Origin: Candidatus Omnitrophota bacterium
Lineage (GTDB): Bacteria > Omnitrophota > Gorgyraeia > 2-01-FULL-45-10
Assembly: GCA_026387165.1 (NCBI GenBank)
Contig: JAPLMG010000211.1
Coordinates: 1-21,584 of the forward strand
Reading direction: 5' to 3'
DNA length: 21,584 nucleotides
Under the pieces are notes generated by a model, which did not search any database, was not told the DNA's origin, and worked only from the letters and a program-made list of their open reading frames with translations. Both the position numbers and the translations under genes were made by a program. Positions within the stretch are counted from its first letter, which is position 1, and each line of letters starts with the position of its first letter. This document shows positions 1-8,137 of the stretch, piece after piece.

Positions 1-1221
1 GTTGAGAAAGAGTTCAGCATTGACGAATTTGGAAGGAGACTGGAGAATCTCTTCGAGGGCATATTGACTCCATGGCAACGCGTGCCGGATAATATGAGAC
101 GGATATTGTATATATCTCCGTTCTCGCATATCGGCGGCGGCGAGGTAAGCATTCTAACGGTCATCGCCAATCTTAAGAAGGAGATGTTTCACCCCGTATT
201 AGTCTGTTATGAAGAAGGGCCGTTCGTCGCGAGGGCAAGAAGATCCGGCATTGAAACTATCGTCTTCAGGCGCGCCGGGCTTATGTCAGAATTCTCCATT
301 ATATGGAAGCTGGTCCGTTATATCAAAGAGAAGAAGATCTGCCTTGTCCATGTTAACTCTCTTGACATCAGGGCAGGGATCGCCGCATGGCTCGCGGGGA
401 TACCCTTTATAGGGCACCTCAGGGTCATATTTCCGCTCACATGGCGCGACCGGTTTTTCGTTCGATTATCGATCTTCACCATAGCCGTATCCGAAGCTGC
501 CGCCGACGAGTTCTGTAAATACTCGGAAGATTACAGGAATAAATTTATCGTGATACCTAACACAGCGGATATACCGCCGGAAGTGAGGGCGGCGCCGCTA
601 AGATCTGAATTCAATATTCCGGCCCCTGCCGTCCTCGTCGGGATGGCCGGCAGGATGGATCCGTTTAAAGGGCATACTGTCTTTATAGATGCCGCGCCGC
701 TTATCAGGAAGGGCGCGCCGCAGGCGTGGTTTTTTATAATAGGCGGCGCCGCTCCCGGAAAAGGTGATGAAGCGGAATATCTGAAAACGCTGAAGAAAAG
801 GATAAGGGGCCTTGGCCTGACGGATAGTTTCATTTTTACCGGTTTTAGGGACGATATATTAAGCGTGATCGCCGCGTTAGACGTCATGGTTGTGCCTTCC
901 TGCGTCATCAGGAAAGGCGCCCGCATAGTGACGGAGGGATTCGGCCGCGTGGCCATAGAGGCGATGGCTATAGGTGTGCCCGTAGTCGTTTCCAACGCCG
1001 GAGGGCTCAAAGAGATAATAGAGCCAGGCGTATCGGGCCTCCTTGTGCCGACCGGCGATTCCGCCGCGGTTGCCGAAGCCGTGATCGGATTATTGCGGGA
1101 CAGGAAGAAAGCGGATGCGATACGCGCCGCGGCAAAGAGCAGGTTCGAGGCGTTATACAGCACAAGGTCTCTCGATAAGTTGTATAATGTGTATGATGAT
1201 GTCATAGGTAAGGAAAGGTAA
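1..1221 (+). CDS. GT4 family glycosyltransferase, open at the left edge (possible tandem-GT fusion)
   Basis: Cytoplasmic GT-B glycosyltransferase that moves a sugar from a nucleotide donor to a growing surface glycan. From the ATG at 94 the protein has the usual GT4 layout: an N-terminal glycine loop (SHIGGGEVSIL), a mid-protein VGMAGRMDPFKGH segment opening the donor domain, and the E-x7-E donor signature in EGFGRVAIEA followed by GVPVVVSNAGGLKEII. Acceptor and sugar cannot be told. The reading frame has no stop between base 1 and the ATG at 94, and the ~30 codons before it (FSIDEFGRRLENLFEGIL region) look like the C-terminal tail of another GT4 enzyme. No clear Shine-Dalgarno precedes 94. 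So this is either the second half of a double glycosyltransferase or a gene starting at 94 after a lost stop. The GT4 call is firm; the start is not. Confidence 0.85.
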   Translation, partial: VEKEFSIDEFGRRLENLFEGILTPWQRVPDNMRRILYISPFSHIGGGEVSILTVIANLKKEMFHPVLVCYEEGPFVARARRSGIETIVFRRAGLMSEFSIIWKLVRYIKEKKICLVHVNSLDIRAGIAAWLAGIPFIGHLRVIFPLTWRDRFFVRLSIFTIAVSEAAADEFCKYSEDYRNKFIVIPNTADIPPEVRAAPLRSEFNIPAPAVLVGMAGRMDPFKGHTVFIDAAPLIRKGAPQAWFFIIGGAAPGKGDEAEYLKTLKKRIRGLGLTDSFIFTGFRDDILSVIAALDVMVVPSCVIRKGARIVTEGFGRVAIEAMAIGVPVVVSNAGGLKEIIEPGVSGLLVPTGDSAAVAEAVIGLLRDRKKADAIRAAAKSRFEALYSTRSLDKLYNVYDDVIGKER

Positions 1222-1256
1222 TTGCTCAGCCATGAGAAGTACATATCGTCATTGCG

Positions 1257-1262
1257 AAGGAG
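1257..1262 (+). promoter_or_regulatory. Ribosome binding site deciding the start at 1271
   Basis: AAGGAG lies 8 bases before the ATG at 1271. The in-frame ATG at 1232 has nothing comparable upstream, so the methyltransferase most likely starts at 1271. Confidence 0.7.
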
Positions 1263-1270
1263 AAATAGTT

Positions 1271-1924
1271 ATGGATATGCCGGCGCTTATTTACAGGAAC
1301 AGGTTCGGTAGCGAGATCGATTTCAGGAACCGGATGTGGAAGACGCTCTGTGAGCATTTTTTTCAGCGGTATGTGCCCCAGAACGCGTCTGTAGTCGACG
1401 TAGGATGCGGATACTGCGAGTTCATTAACAATATACGGTGCGCGAAGAAGATAGCGGTCGATGTCAATCCTGATGCAAAAAAATTCGCAAAAGTCGGAGT
1501 AGAGGTCATTATCAGTGACTCTACCGATATGAAGTCCGTGATGGACAATAGCGTCGACATCGTATTTATGAGCGATTTCTTAGAGCATTTGACAAAAGAA
1601 AGCATAATAGGTACTTTGAGAGAGATATGGCGTATCTTGAGGCCGGATGGAAAGTTATTGATACTCCAGCCGAATATACGCTACTGCCTTCGTGATTACT
1701 GGATGTTCTTTGATCACGTGACGCCGCTTGACGACAGGAGCATGAGCGAGGCGTTAAGAGCTACGGGGTTTGAGGTGACCGAATGCAGGGCACGGTTCCT
1801 CCCCTTTACGACGAAGAGCTGCTTGAGGAACTTCGCTTTTTTGCTGAGGGCCTATTTAAAGATGCCGTTCCTTCACCGGATATTCGGGCAGCAGGCGTTC
1901 ATCGTTGCGGAAAAACGGGGGTAG
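1271..1924 (+). CDS. Class I SAM-dependent methyltransferase (Methyltransf_11 type)
   Basis: Small soluble methyltransferase of 217 residues, using S-adenosylmethionine; the acceptor is probably a sugar or glycolipid, from its place among glycosyltransferases. Motif I (VVDVGCGYCE) is at residues 41-50. An acidic strand-2 end follows (AVDVNPD), then the motif IV region (VDIVFMSDFLEHL) and the usual EIWRILRPDGKLLILQPN strand-helix block. The C-terminal half has the FDHVTPL and ALRATGFEV segments common in this group. The start is set by a good ribosome site; an in-frame ATG 39 bases upstream is rejected. The gene ends 6 bases before the next start, so it is co-transcribed with the GT9 gene. The methylated substrate cannot be read from sequence. 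Confidence 0.85.
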   Translation: MDMPALIYRNRFGSEIDFRNRMWKTLCEHFFQRYVPQNASVVDVGCGYCEFINNIRCAKKIAVDVNPDAKKFAKVGVEVIISDSTDMKSVMDNSVDIVFMSDFLEHLTKESIIGTLREIWRILRPDGKLLILQPNIRYCLRDYWMFFDHVTPLDDRSMSEALRATGFEVTECRARFLPFTTKSCLRNFAFLLRAYLKMPFLHRIFGQQAFIVAEKRG

Positions 1925-1930
1925 GCGGAT

Positions 1931-3013
1931 ATGACACCGCGCGTTATAAAAGATAAGATCCTTCAGGTTTATTTTCTATTCCGCCTGCCATTTCTCTATC
2001 TCCTGAAGTTCTTATTCGCCGCGCCGGCAGGAGGAAGGGCGGATAAGATATCGCGCCTCCTGGTGATAAGGATAGACAGGCTCGGAGACCTCATCCTGTC
2101 GCTGCCGCTTATCGATAGCCTGAGAGCGGCGTATCCGGCCGCGAAGATCGATATTCTCGTCAGGCCGTATCTGCTCGATCTGTCCGGCGTGATCAGGAGC
2201 ATAGACGATCTCATAGCCTATAACGGGGCTTTCGACATGATTCGTCGGCTGCCGGGCCGCAAATACGATGTTGTTATAGATATGCTGCGTGATTACAGGA
2301 TCGAACCGGCGCTTATTTCGCTCTTCTCAAAAGCCCCTGTCAGGATCGGGTTCAAAGGCGGGTTCAGGGAGGTCCTGTTTAACCGGCCCGTAGATGAACT
2401 TAGAGGTTCAGGCAAGAGCATGGTCGAGCTCGGCCTGGAGTTATTGAAACCGCTCAATGTACCGGCCAGTGTAACGGTCCCGAAACTCGATACCGGCAAG
2501 GGGCCCGCCAAAGAAGGCCTGACAATAGCCATTCATCCCGGAGGCCATTATGAGTCGCAAAGATGGCCCCCTGACAGATTTGCATCGCTGGTGAAGAAGA
2601 TCCTGGAAAGATACAGCGCGAAGGTCGTAGTGATAGGAGGGCCGGATGATAGAAAAGCGGTCGACCGCATTATAAGAGTTGTCGATAACGGTAATGTGAA
2701 GGCGGCGTTCCCGGCGATGAAGGGCCTCGTATATCTAATCTCAGCCTCCAGCCTTCTTGTATGCAACAACTCCGGGCCTTTGCATTTGGCCGCGGCGCTT
2801 GGAGTGCCGACAGTATCGATGATGGGTCCGACCGACCCTGTCCTCTGGTGGCCTAATGGGGATGATCAGGTCGTCATCAGAAAAGATGCGGGGTGCGGCC
2901 CATGTTCGCTCGACAGGTGTGGACCGCATAAATATATGGACCTTATCACGGTTAAAGAGGTCTTTGATAAGGTCCGGGACCTGCTGGAAAGGCTCTATGG
3001 CCTTAAAGGATAA
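1931..3013 (+). CDS. GT9 family (heptosyltransferase-like) glycosyltransferase
   Basis: Cytoplasmic GT-B enzyme of the ADP-heptose:LPS heptosyltransferase family, 360 residues, a normal length. The N-terminal acceptor domain carries the family signature RIDRLGDLILSLP (residues 47-59), preceded by an unusual 40-residue hydrophobic and basic extension (FLFRLPFLYLLKFLFA) that could tether it to the membrane. The donor domain has AIHPGGHYESQRWP (200-212), the VVVIGGPDD strand (232-240) and the CNNSGPLHLAAALGVPTV block (278-295), followed by MGPTDP. A C-terminal Cys cluster (GCGPCSLDRC, 321-330) is often seen in GT9 proteins. Whether the donor is heptose is not certain, since the family also includes other sugar transferases. 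It overlaps the next gene by 17 bases. This intact copy is a useful ruler for the broken GT9 domain downstream. Confidence 0.9.
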   Translation: MTPRVIKDKILQVYFLFRLPFLYLLKFLFAAPAGGRADKISRLLVIRIDRLGDLILSLPLIDSLRAAYPAAKIDILVRPYLLDLSGVIRSIDDLIAYNGAFDMIRRLPGRKYDVVIDMLRDYRIEPALISLFSKAPVRIGFKGGFREVLFNRPVDELRGSGKSMVELGLELLKPLNVPASVTVPKLDTGKGPAKEGLTIAIHPGGHYESQRWPPDRFASLVKKILERYSAKVVVIGGPDDRKAVDRIIRVVDNGNVKAAFPAMKGLVYLISASSLLVCNNSGPLHLAAALGVPTVSMMGPTDPVLWWPNGDDQVVIRKDAGCGPCSLDRCGPHKYMDLITVKEVFDKVRDLLERLYGLKG

Positions 3014-4712
3014 AGCAAAAAATTATCTTATGCCGCTCTGGATCGGCCTGGCCGCGGCGTATATTCTTTTAATCTTGCCCCGCATGAGTAAACCGATACT
3101 CGGCTGGGAGGCCATGGTTTGCTGGCAAATACCGCGCGAGATCGCGGCTCACGGGTACGCTGCCGTAAAGTTCTTCAAGCTGCCGCCGCTATACGATTCT
3201 CTGATAGCGGCCTCTTTTAAGATATTCGGGATAAGCGAGATCAGCGCCCGGCTGACGGGAATGATATGTTTTCTCATAATGCCCGTCATGATATATCTTC
3301 TCGTTAAAGAGATGACGGAAGAGAAAGATACCCTGCCTGTTGCCTTTATAGCAAGCGCCATATTCTGTACCGCCCCTCTTATTATACAAGGATCCCTTCT
3401 CATAGACAGGTCAGATACGACGATCCTTACTTTTGCGCTTACGCTATTTTATCTAGCTCTGCTGAAAACGGAAGGCCGGCCCTTAGCATACAGAGTTGCC
3501 TCACTCGGCGCCCTGTATGCCGTCTGTCTGTGGGTAAAAGTAACTACCCCGCTTGCCTGTTTGGCCGCCGTACCGCTGGCATATATTCTTTGCGGCCGGA
3601 TCAAGTATGGTATCCTCTTTTCGCTCGGCGTATTCATATCCGGAATAACGCTATTTGCCATAACGTGGGGCGCTTTTTGCTTTTTTTTAGTGGGCATGAG
3701 CAGGTTTTTCGAGCCGCTCGGTTATTATGGCGCCGCGGCATCCGGCACGGTGTTGGCATTGAAATCCGGGCTCCTTACCAGGATCATCCTTGATCTGTTC
3801 CGCGTCTATCTGTGGTTCTCTCCGCTGCTTTTGATGCTGGGCGCATTGGCGGCATTCACCGTATTTAAAAGACTTTTAAGGGAACCGGCGGCTGCCATTA
3901 AAGATACGCAGCTTTTAATCTTCATCGGCGTTGTCGCCGCAGGTTATCTGTACACGAACGCCACATTCAGCGGTTTTCCAAAATACGTCGCTCCGGTCAT
4001 GCCGATGCTGGCGTGCGTTATAGCGAAATTTGTCTGGGAGAAGATAGGAAAAGGGTTCGGCGGTAAGGAGCTCTTTTTAATCGCGTTATCCTTCTCGGCA
4101 GGCGTAGCCTATTACATAATGTTTGTCAAAGACTGGGTCTATGTCGTTTACGCGCTGAGGCAAGCTCAGTCCGTCGGCATGGCAGGGAGCGCTATTCCCG
4201 GGGCCATATACCAACAGGCGCTATATCTTCTTTTCCCCGCTGTGGTATTTTTTCTATCGCTCCTCATGATTCCCGGCCCGCTTATCAAAAAGCTGGCCCT
4301 GGTACTATTTGTATGCCTTGTCGCCGGCAATGTCGCCCTTGATATAATGCAAAGGAACGCCGCTTATGCCGTGAACTTCGGTTATGGGACCGAAGGAGCC
4401 GAAGAATTGAGGGCCTTCCTGAAGGCAAAGCAGCCGACGGATGTTTTTTCTTCCATCGAAGGATATGTCGCCAATGTCGGCGACGTCAGGTTCCGCGGCA
4501 TAGATGCCGATGTGTGGAACGATCCGGGAAAATTTCTGGCATTTATGAAAAGGTACGGGCCCGAATGCCTGATATACGGTCTGGGCGTCAATACCGCTTC
4601 ACAGATCAGGGGTACGATGGATATTCAGGCCGTCAGGGCTTACCTGAAGAATGGTTATGACAGCCGGGCCATAGGCTCATACAACATACTGCTTAAGCGC
4701 GGGGATCATTAA
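2997..4712 (+). CDS. GT-C family integral-membrane glycosyltransferase (PMT/ArnT-like)
   Basis: Polytopic inner-membrane protein of 571 residues with about ten or more hydrophobic segments and a soluble C-terminal part from roughly residue 460. This is the layout of GT-C enzymes that use polyprenyl-phosphate sugars on the periplasmic side. The first loop holds an acidic residue (GWEAM, Glu38) where the family keeps its catalytic Asp/Glu. The next loop has PPLYDSLIAASFKIFG, matching the PPLYY..L..FG pattern of PMT_2 proteins. The ATG at 2997 sits inside the end of the GT9 gene with GGAAAGG a few bases upstream, and gives a short cytoplasmic start before the first membrane helix. The longer in-frame reading from 2856 is rejected because it only runs across the GT9 gene. 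Donor and acceptor sugars are unknown. Confidence 0.8.
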   Translation: MALKDKAKNYLMPLWIGLAAAYILLILPRMSKPILGWEAMVCWQIPREIAAHGYAAVKFFKLPPLYDSLIAASFKIFGISEISARLTGMICFLIMPVMIYLLVKEMTEEKDTLPVAFIASAIFCTAPLIIQGSLLIDRSDTTILTFALTLFYLALLKTEGRPLAYRVASLGALYAVCLWVKVTTPLACLAAVPLAYILCGRIKYGILFSLGVFISGITLFAITWGAFCFFLVGMSRFFEPLGYYGAAASGTVLALKSGLLTRIILDLFRVYLWFSPLLLMLGALAAFTVFKRLLREPAAAIKDTQLLIFIGVVAAGYLYTNATFSGFPKYVAPVMPMLACVIAKFVWEKIGKGFGGKELFLIALSFSAGVAYYIMFVKDWVYVVYALRQAQSVGMAGSAIPGAIYQQALYLLFPAVVFFLSLLMIPGPLIKKLALVLFVCLVAGNVALDIMQRNAAYAVNFGYGTEGAEELRAFLKAKQPTDVFSSIEGYVANVGDVRFRGIDADVWNDPGKFLAFMKRYGPECLIYGLGVNTASQIRGTMDIQAVRAYLKNGYDSRAIGSYNILLKRGDH

Positions 4713-4713
4713 T

Positions 4714-6189
4714 ATGGGAAAGATAACGTCAAAAGCCTACGATGACCGTATCTTAGAGCAGGGGCTTCAGTTCCAGATAGACAGCTACTACGAGCCGAAA
4801 GACGTTTCTATGATAAGGCGGGTAAAGACGATAGTAGGAGCGATAGGCCCGAAGCCGGGCGAGCGGATACTCGATATCGGCTGCGGCGTCGGAACGTTCG
4901 CGTATCGGTGCGCTTGGGCCGGCGCTTTGTCAATCGGTATTGACTATTCGATAGAGTCTATAAAGGCGGCCAGGGCGCTCTCGGCCAGATATGGCGTAGA
5001 CGAAAATACCGGGTTCGTCGCAGCCGATGGGAAGGCAGTGCCGTTCAAGGACCTTTATTTCGATAAGATTGTGGCGGCGGATTTTATCGAACATATTACA
5101 GATGAAGAGAAGCGCGAGATGCTTGAGGAGATAAAACGTCTCCTTAAGCCCGAGGGCATAGCCGTGATATTCACCCCTAACGGAACCAGGGAGAAGATCG
5201 GCAGTATATACTGGAAGATACAGCATGCGCTCTTTGGGAAAAAGATCCCGGTGACCGAACTCCATTTTGGATTAACCACGAAAGCTGATTTCGAAAGATT
5301 GTGCAGGAAGTGCGGGCTGGCCTTCAGATTATCGTATGAGGACACGACGAGGCCGTATCTGGCGTTTCTACCTTTCATAAGGCGATTCCTGGCGCTAAAT
5401 TTATTGTGGGTGCTTAAGAAGGACAAGATCCGCAATGTATTGGCCGTAAATCTTGGCGGCATAGGCGACGTCCTATTTTCGACACCGGCCTTGCGGGCGC
5501 TCAAAGGGTTCTACCCCAACGCGGAGATATCGATGTTGCTCGATCCAAAAACCCGTGAGATAGCGGTTGACCTGCCATATGTCACTGATACGTATATACT
5601 TCACAGGGGTTTCCCCGGCGCGGCCGGGTTATGGAAACTCCCTGAGAACATAACGACCTTGCTGGCATTGAGGAAGAAGAGATTTGGCCTTGCTTTGAAT
5701 ATGCGTACACTGGCCTCGGCTGCGGGCGCTTTCAAGATGAGGATGCTATTGGCCGCCATCGGCCCTCGAGTCACCGCCGGACGGAATACCGAAGGTCGCG
5801 GCACATTTTTCGATATCGCGATCTCCGAAACGGATGAAGGCCAGATGCATGAGATGGAATACGATCTCGAGCTGGCAGGGAAATTGGGCGCTAAATCCGA
5901 CGGTAAAAAGATAGATTATGAGTTTACGGACGAAGGGGCCGAGATGGCGCGAAAGGTCCTCAAGGAAGAAGCGGCTATCGCTGACAGCGATCAGAAGCTC
6001 CGGCATGAAAGCCATAAATACGGCCGGCAGGTTTACGATAAAGGAGCTTGGCGCTATGATCAGACGCTGCAGCGTATTCATATCGAACGATACCGCGGCC
6101 ATGCATATAGCCGCTTTGGCGAAAGTTCCTGTGGTGGCAATATTCGGGCCGGGTTTTCTTGCCAAGGTCGACCCCAGGGCCATATCTGA
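4714..6189 (+). CDS. SAM methyltransferase fused to a GT9 domain; GT9 half frameshifted
   Basis: Two domains in one frame. Residues 1-225 form a complete class I methyltransferase: motif I RILDIGCGVG at 51-60, GIDYS at 75-79, VAADFIEHI at 120-128 and LLKPEGIAVIFTPNG at 143-157. From residue 238 a GT9 glycosyltransferase begins (NVLAVNLGGIGDVLFSTP, 241-258) and continues normally to about residue 420. The reading frame then becomes nonsense until the stop at 6187-6189. The real C-terminal part of the GT9 domain resumes in another frame at about 5987. Compared with the intact GT9 gene at 1931, roughly 50-60 residues including the HPG..RWP donor motif are absent at the break. The methyltransferase half may still work; the GT9 half should not. 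The start ATG follows the upstream stop by one base. Confidence 0.75.
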   Translation: MGKITSKAYDDRILEQGLQFQIDSYYEPKDVSMIRRVKTIVGAIGPKPGERILDIGCGVGTFAYRCAWAGALSIGIDYSIESIKAARALSARYGVDENTGFVAADGKAVPFKDLYFDKIVAADFIEHITDEEKREMLEEIKRLLKPEGIAVIFTPNGTREKIGSIYWKIQHALFGKKIPVTELHFGLTTKADFERLCRKCGLAFRLSYEDTTRPYLAFLPFIRRFLALNLLWVLKKDKIRNVLAVNLGGIGDVLFSTPALRALKGFYPNAEISMLLDPKTREIAVDLPYVTDTYILHRGFPGAAGLWKLPENITTLLALRKKRFGLALNMRTLASAAGAFKMRMLLAAIGPRVTAGRNTEGRGTFFDIAISETDEGQMHEMEYDLELAGKLGAKSDGKKIDYEFTDEGAEMARKVLKEEAAIADSDQKLRHESHKYGRQVYDKGAWRYDQTLQRIHIERYRGHAYSRFGESSCGGNIRAGFSCQGRPQGHI

Positions 6190-6334
6190 TAAAGCGGTGG
6201 TGCTCTATAAAAAGGCAGGCTGTGCCCCGTGCAATAAGAAAGAATGCCCGACGAAAGAGTGCCTTAAAGCGATCTTGCCGCGCGAGGTTGCGGAGGCGGC
6301 GCTCTCTTTTTTAAACTCAGGCCGGAGACGATGA
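5987..6334 (+). pseudogene. C-terminal remnant of the GT9 domain, out of frame with its N-terminal part
   Basis: In the frame shifted relative to the fusion gene, the sequence reads AIRSSGMKAINTAGRF, then FISNDTAAMHIAALAKVPVV and IFGPG, ending with a Cys cluster (GCAPCNKKECPTKEC). These are the closing blocks of a GT9 donor domain. It has no credible start of its own; the ATG at 5918 in this frame only gives out-of-frame residues. The stop at 6332-6334 overlaps the ATG of the next gene (ATGA), so this frame is the original gene end. Seen directly: homology continues in a different frame. Inferred: an ancestral deletion joined the two parts, or the assembly dropped bases. Confidence 0.75.
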
Positions 6335-7881
6335 TGGTGAAAAGCAGAGTAAAATATGCGCTGGTTTTTTCAGTCTTGATCGGTATTGGCCTGATAGTGA
6401 GGCTTGCCTTCGCGCTTAACATGGGGTCAGTAGATGGGGATGTCGCGGTTTTCGGCCTTATGGCCAAACACATACTTGAAATGAAAGAGTTCCCCGCCTA
6501 TCTGGTATTAATGCATTATGCGGGAAGCATGGTAAGTTACGTAGGAGCGGTATTCTTCAAGTTCTTCGGCGTTTCGCCCACTGTATTTAATCTTGTCGGC
6601 GCCCTGTTCTCATTCTCATGGGTGATCCTTATACTCTTCATGGCAAAAGAATTGCTCGGCCGCTTCGGGGTTGTCGTCGCGCTTTTATCGGCAGCTCTAC
6701 CGTTTTACGGTTTCCTCCGCTATTCATTATTGACCGGCCAATACGGTGACTCCGTTTTTTTTATGCTGCTTGCGCTCTTCGTTTTGATAAAATGGGCGAA
6801 AAGTGGATACAAGAACGCGACGGCCGCGCCGATGCTTTTAGGGTTTTGCTGCGGCGTTGTTTTCTGGATCACGCCCGCCGCGGCGCCGGTGCTCCTGACA
6901 ACAGCGGTGGTCATGCTGTCGCATTACAGGAAGAGGCCTTTTTTTAAGGTCGCGTTATTCTTTCTCGCGGGTTTTTTGATAGGCTATGTCCCTGCAATAG
7001 CGCACAATTTACAATATCCGTCCGCGACATTGTTCAGAATGGCGGGCAAGGCGCTTGATCTCGACAGGAGCGTGCTCTCGGCCCCTAACCCGGCAGATAT
7101 CGTATTTCAAAGAATCCTCTTGAAGATTTCGATCATACCCGGATCATTTTTTAAAATGCCAAACCTCATCGCGACCCTGATAGGCGTACCTGCCGCGGCG
7201 CTATTTATCATTTCGATGGTTTTTGTTATAAAGGATCATGGTTTCAGGAGAGACGCCGGCAGAGATATGTGGTACGTGATGTGTATATACGTATATTGGT
7301 GCGTGATATTCCATATTATATTGGTACAGATCCCGAAAGACAGATATATGGCCCCGCTCTGCACGGTATTTCCGCTATTTATCGGCTATCTGGTCTCGCG
7401 CTTCAGGCCGCGCTTCCGTTCTTTAGGCATCGCGCTTCTCTCAGCGGTTATTTTGTATAATTGCTGTACAATAGCGCGTTCCTTCCCGGATAGAAACGCG
7501 AATCGCTATACAGCATTGGCCGGCCGTCTTGTAGCGAAAGGGCTGCATTACGGCTTTTCGGATTATTACACCGGCTACATAACGCAATTTGAGACGAAAG
7601 AGAAGATCGCAATATCACCGACGCTCTTTCACCCGACCTTTTGCGACCGGTGGCCCGCGGAAACGAAACGGATAAGAAGCGCGCGTGAGGTCTTCTATGT
7701 GATCGATAAGCATAGGTATCCTGAAGCGGCTTTAGCGTTGGAAGAAAAGTGCGAAGAGAGGGGCATATCTTATAAAAAAGAAGATATTGAAGGGTTTGGC
7801 CTGTATTATGACTTTTCATCGAAGATCTACCCCGAAGATTTACCCATTAAAAAAGCAATGGAAAAGTCGGTCTATGAATAA
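6331..7881 (+). CDS. GT-C family integral-membrane glycosyltransferase-like protein
   Basis: Polytopic membrane protein of 516 residues. After one N-terminal helix (residues 8-28) the first loop carries Asp35 and Asp37 (SVDGDVAVFGLMAKHIL), the acidic pair position typical of PMT/ArnT-type GT-C enzymes, and a MHYAGSMVSYVGAVFFKFFG loop. About ten hydrophobic helices follow to about residue 380, then a soluble C-terminal portion ending in SVYE. The likely role is transfer of a sugar from a polyprenyl-phosphate donor to glycan or lipid on the outer face of the inner membrane; the sugar cannot be predicted. The first ATG overlaps the preceding stop as ATGATG, so coupling is expected. Its end overlaps a truncated methyltransferase start at 7874. 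Confidence 0.75.
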   Translation: MMVKSRVKYALVFSVLIGIGLIVRLAFALNMGSVDGDVAVFGLMAKHILEMKEFPAYLVLMHYAGSMVSYVGAVFFKFFGVSPTVFNLVGALFSFSWVILILFMAKELLGRFGVVVALLSAALPFYGFLRYSLLTGQYGDSVFFMLLALFVLIKWAKSGYKNATAAPMLLGFCCGVVFWITPAAAPVLLTTAVVMLSHYRKRPFFKVALFFLAGFLIGYVPAIAHNLQYPSATLFRMAGKALDLDRSVLSAPNPADIVFQRILLKISIIPGSFFKMPNLIATLIGVPAAALFIISMVFVIKDHGFRRDAGRDMWYVMCIYVYWCVIFHIILVQIPKDRYMAPLCTVFPLFIGYLVSRFRPRFRSLGIALLSAVILYNCCTIARSFPDRNANRYTALAGRLVAKGLHYGFSDYYTGYITQFETKEKIAISPTLFHPTFCDRWPAETKRIRSAREVFYVIDKHRYPEAALALEEKCEERGISYKKEDIEGFGLYYDFSSKIYPEDLPIKKAMEKSVYE

Positions 7882-7917
7882 TATTAAAAAATTATACCGA
7901 TGGCTATACCGCGTTAC
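7874..7917 (+). pseudogene. Truncated 5' end of a methyltransferase-like gene
   Basis: The ATG at 7874 overlaps the upstream stop by 8 bases and has GGAAAAG about 8 bases before it, so it looks like a genuine start. The first ~16 residues (MNNIKKLYRWLYRVTS) closely resemble the start of the complete methyltransferase at 11029 (MLKKIYLWLYRKTAT). After about 7917 the resemblance stops and the sequence becomes readable on the other strand. I read this as the surviving front of a paralogous methyltransferase gene cut by an insertion. Confidence 0.5.
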
Positions 7918-8103
7918 CTCAAGGCCTTCCATGAGGCTGTTCGCGGCTGACATATTAACATTTTCAAGTTCTCGGTGCAATTGCTCGAGCTTCGCGCTCA
8001 TTTTTATCTTTGCCTTGCCGGGCTTCTTTGCTACATTACCTATAGGCAGGGGCGCATCCTTTTTTAGCAACTCTATTATAGGAGAACCCTGTCTCTTTCT
8101 CAA
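7918..8103 (-). pseudogene. Reverse-strand coding fragment, possibly from a mutator-type (IS256-like) transposase
   Basis: On the minus strand the stretch reads as about 60 coherent, charged residues, ending AKLEQLHRELENVNMSAAN then SLMEGLE at the junction with the methyltransferase fragment. The pattern of REL, N-SA and SL-EGLE is what I recall from the middle of mutator-type transposases (…SLEEGLEETLTLHRL…), and here the match breaks right after EGLE. The N-terminal ~30 residues of the fragment are not recognised. No inverted repeats or complete transposase are present, so it can only be a remnant. This is family recognition from memory, not a search result. Confidence 0.4.
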
Positions 8104-8137
8104 ATAGTTTCAACTAAGTTTAGGATGCTGTCAAAAA

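Noticed and set aside
531..1244. Long minus-strand ORF (237 codons) opposite the first GT4 gene
   Set aside because: Its residues are low-complexity Ser/Ala/Thr-rich mirror sequence of a clear GT4 gene; no domain is recognisable.
1245..1262. CGTCATTGCGAAGGAG resembling the start of a common dispersed repeat
   Set aside because: Only about 15 bases match, no inverted partner or flanking duplication is present, and the stretch supplies the ribosome site of the next gene.
2856..2996. In-frame N-terminal extension of the first GT-C gene
   Set aside because: It lies wholly within the GT9 gene in another frame and gives residues unlike any GT-C start; ATG 2997 has a better ribosome site.
5960..6000. 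Programmed ribosomal frameshift joining the two GT9 readings
   Set aside because: No slippery heptamer is seen, and a shift would still leave the donor-binding block of about 50-60 residues missing.
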